Program-made: the position numbers and the translations under genes
Shown here: piece after piece, positions 5,583 to 6,341 of the stretch
How positions within the stretch are numbered: position 1 is the stretch's first letter
Layout: each line of letters opens with the position of its first letter
NCBI GenBank assembly: GCA_003510765.1
Contig: DOKV01000137.1
Location: 1-6,341 of the forward strand
Direction: 5' to 3'
Origin: Clostridiaceae bacterium
Lineage (GTDB): Bacteria; Bacillota; Clostridia; Clostridiales; Clostridiaceae
Length of the DNA stretch: 6,341 bases
Notes under the pieces: model-generated
What the model saw: only the letters and a program-made list of their open reading frames with translations
Databases searched by the model: none
Told to the model about the DNA's origin: nothing

Positions 5583-6020
5583 TTATGCCAATTCTTCTTT
5601 CTTATCAAATATTTTTGATGATTTATTGAGTATAATAAAGATAGTTATAAGTCCTGCGGCTATAAGTATATGTCCCATACCCCCTACTCCACTCAAAGAC
5701 TTATCTAATGCTCTGCTTATTTCCGTTCCAAGAGTTTCTGTTATTCCCCTTATTAGGAATACCCCTATTGTTATAATTAAGCCAAGATTGTATGTTATAT
5801 TAAAGACTTTAAACCCTTTAAATGTACTCATATGAAGTTTGCTTTCAAGCAGTCCAAGTATCAAGAAAAAAGCCATACCAAGCATTAATGTATGAACATG
5901 TATATAGGCTAGAGATGTCCCCCCATCTACACCATTAAACTTAGTAAACTCCCTATAAAACACTCCTCCTATAAGTCCAAATATCATATAATAAAGTGAT
6001 GTCTTTATATATTTGTTCAA
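5583..6020 (-). CDS. DUF2871 family membrane protein
   Basis: The product is 145 residues and matches the usual length and layout of DUF2871 proteins. A first helix at about 7-21 leads into the characteristic GVFYREFTKFNG; then come helices at about 39-58, 70-91 and 112-131, with the motif IHVHTLMLGM (histidines 41 and 43) and GMGHILI (histidine 117). The RGITETLGTEISRALDKSLS loop is also typical. The histidines in membrane segments could bind metal or haem, but this is inference and the family has no known function. The start is TTG 6020: AGGGGGTG at 6033-6026 (minus) is 5 nt upstream, and the N-terminus MNKYIKTSLYY aligns with the family start as I recall it. It is flanked by a candidate promoter and a hairpin terminator, so it is probably monocistronic. 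Confidence 0.88.
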   Translation of the reverse strand: MNKYIKTSLYYMIFGLIGGVFYREFTKFNGVDGGTSLAYIHVHTLMLGMAFFLILGLLESKLHMSTFKGFKVFNITYNLGLIITIGVFLIRGITETLGTEISRALDKSLSGVGGMGHILIAAGLITIFIILNKSSKIFDKKEELA

Positions 6021-6077
6021 ACTACCACCCCCTATTCTTTTATTCTGCTAGATATTCTTATACCCTATTTTTATTAT

Positions 6078-6106
6078 ATTATAGTTTTTAATACCTAGTT
6101 TCTAAA
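6078..6106 (-). promoter_or_regulatory. Candidate promoter for the DUF2871-like gene
   Basis: On the minus strand TTTAGA (6106-6101) and TATAAT (6083-6078) are separated by 17 nt. The -10 box ends 57 nt before the TTG start. It lies within the decayed end of the helicase pseudogene. AT-richness makes chance likely. Confidence 0.4.
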
Positions 6107-6341
6107 ACTATGTAGACTTTGTTCTGATGTTTATTTTCTACGGGCTAATAATAATAATTTTTTATCTCCATTTTTTATCTGTCTTTTGCAGTTGAAGGCT
6201 GCAATCATTATTTTCCCTGCACCTGTGGCCGCTACTACAAGGTTTTTATAAGAATTATATTCTTCCCTTTCCAGTCTTAGGTCTACTTTAGGATCTTCTA
6301 AAATTTACCTTTTGAATTTATTACCTAAATTCCACGTGTGT
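6083..6341 (-). pseudogene. Decayed superfamily 2 DEAD/DEAH helicase fragment, cut by the window edge
   Basis: One minus-strand frame reads through recognisable helicase sequence interrupted by three stops: TAA at 6307-6305, TAA at 6133-6131 and TAG at 6097-6095. The core is KNLVVAATGAGKIMIAAF, helicase motif I (Walker A), with the usual GKT changed to GKI; then KKLLLLARR, which stands where intact proteins have a LLFxAHREE-type motif Ia; then SEQSLHSFRN and VLK, matching the EQSLxxFRNVL segment after motif Ia. The histidine and glutamates of that motif are lost here (ARRK-stop). This order is typical of the ResIII/DUF3427-type helicases found in defence or restriction-like contexts. The frame is maintained, so point mutations rather than indels disabled most of this piece. 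The remaining C-terminal helicase domain is absent, and the N-terminal part lies outside the window. Confidence 0.8.

Noticed and set aside
5563..5835. Plus-strand open frame of 90 codons.
   Set aside because: It is the shadow of the DUF2871-family gene, which is supported by family motifs and a ribosome site.
1..6341. CRISPR array, insertion sequence or integrase gene.
   Set aside because: No spaced direct repeats, transposase or recombinase motifs are seen on either strand; the integrase expected for the att site would be outside the window.

Overview
The window looks like a low-to-medium-GC Firmicute, most likely a Clostridia member. The Shine-Dalgarno sequences are strong (AGGAGG type), and GTG and TTG starts are used. 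Small zinc-ribbon membrane proteins, a DUF3592-like protein and a DUF2871-like protein fit that group. The encoded-CCA, U73 tRNA-Cys 3' end is also compatible. No marker here fixes the genus.

Layout. The left block (1 to about 4073, plus strand, roughly half G+C in the stretches I counted) has five genes. The first is a 12-TM transporter-like protein fused to a LuxR-type DNA-binding domain (143-1573), closed by a strong terminator. The second is an unrecognised two-TM protein (1725-2237). Then comes an intergenic region with a 73-nt highly structured element built on a perfect 11-bp outer stem. It is followed by a likely three-gene operon: a DUF3592-like protein (2418-2864), a membrane protein with a C-terminal zinc ribbon (2907-3572) and a membrane protein with an N-terminal zinc ribbon (3593-4051). 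All five products are membrane proteins; the zinc-ribbon pair and the LuxR fusion suggest envelope sensing or housekeeping, but that is inference.

Junction. At 4074-4102 there is an orphan 3' end of a tRNA-Cys gene (T arm, acceptor 3' strand, U73, CCA) with no 5' half. It is directly followed by a long perfect bidirectional terminator (4105-4149). Base composition changes sharply here, to about 30% G+C in the stretches I counted on the right. This is the classic appearance of an attachment site left by an integrative element that uses a tRNA 3' end. By orientation the left block would be element DNA and the right side the older flank, or a second element.

The right block (about 4150-6341, AT-rich) is all minus strand. 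It has a two-gene operon of unknown small membrane proteins (5069 to 4170), a probable frameshifted small gene (5314-5139), a gene-poor stretch with an orphan Shine-Dalgarno and mini-ORF, a TTG-started DUF2871-family membrane protein (6020-5583) with promoter and terminator, and at the right edge a decayed superfamily 2 helicase carrying three in-frame stops. The decay and unknown small genes are typical of an accessory region.
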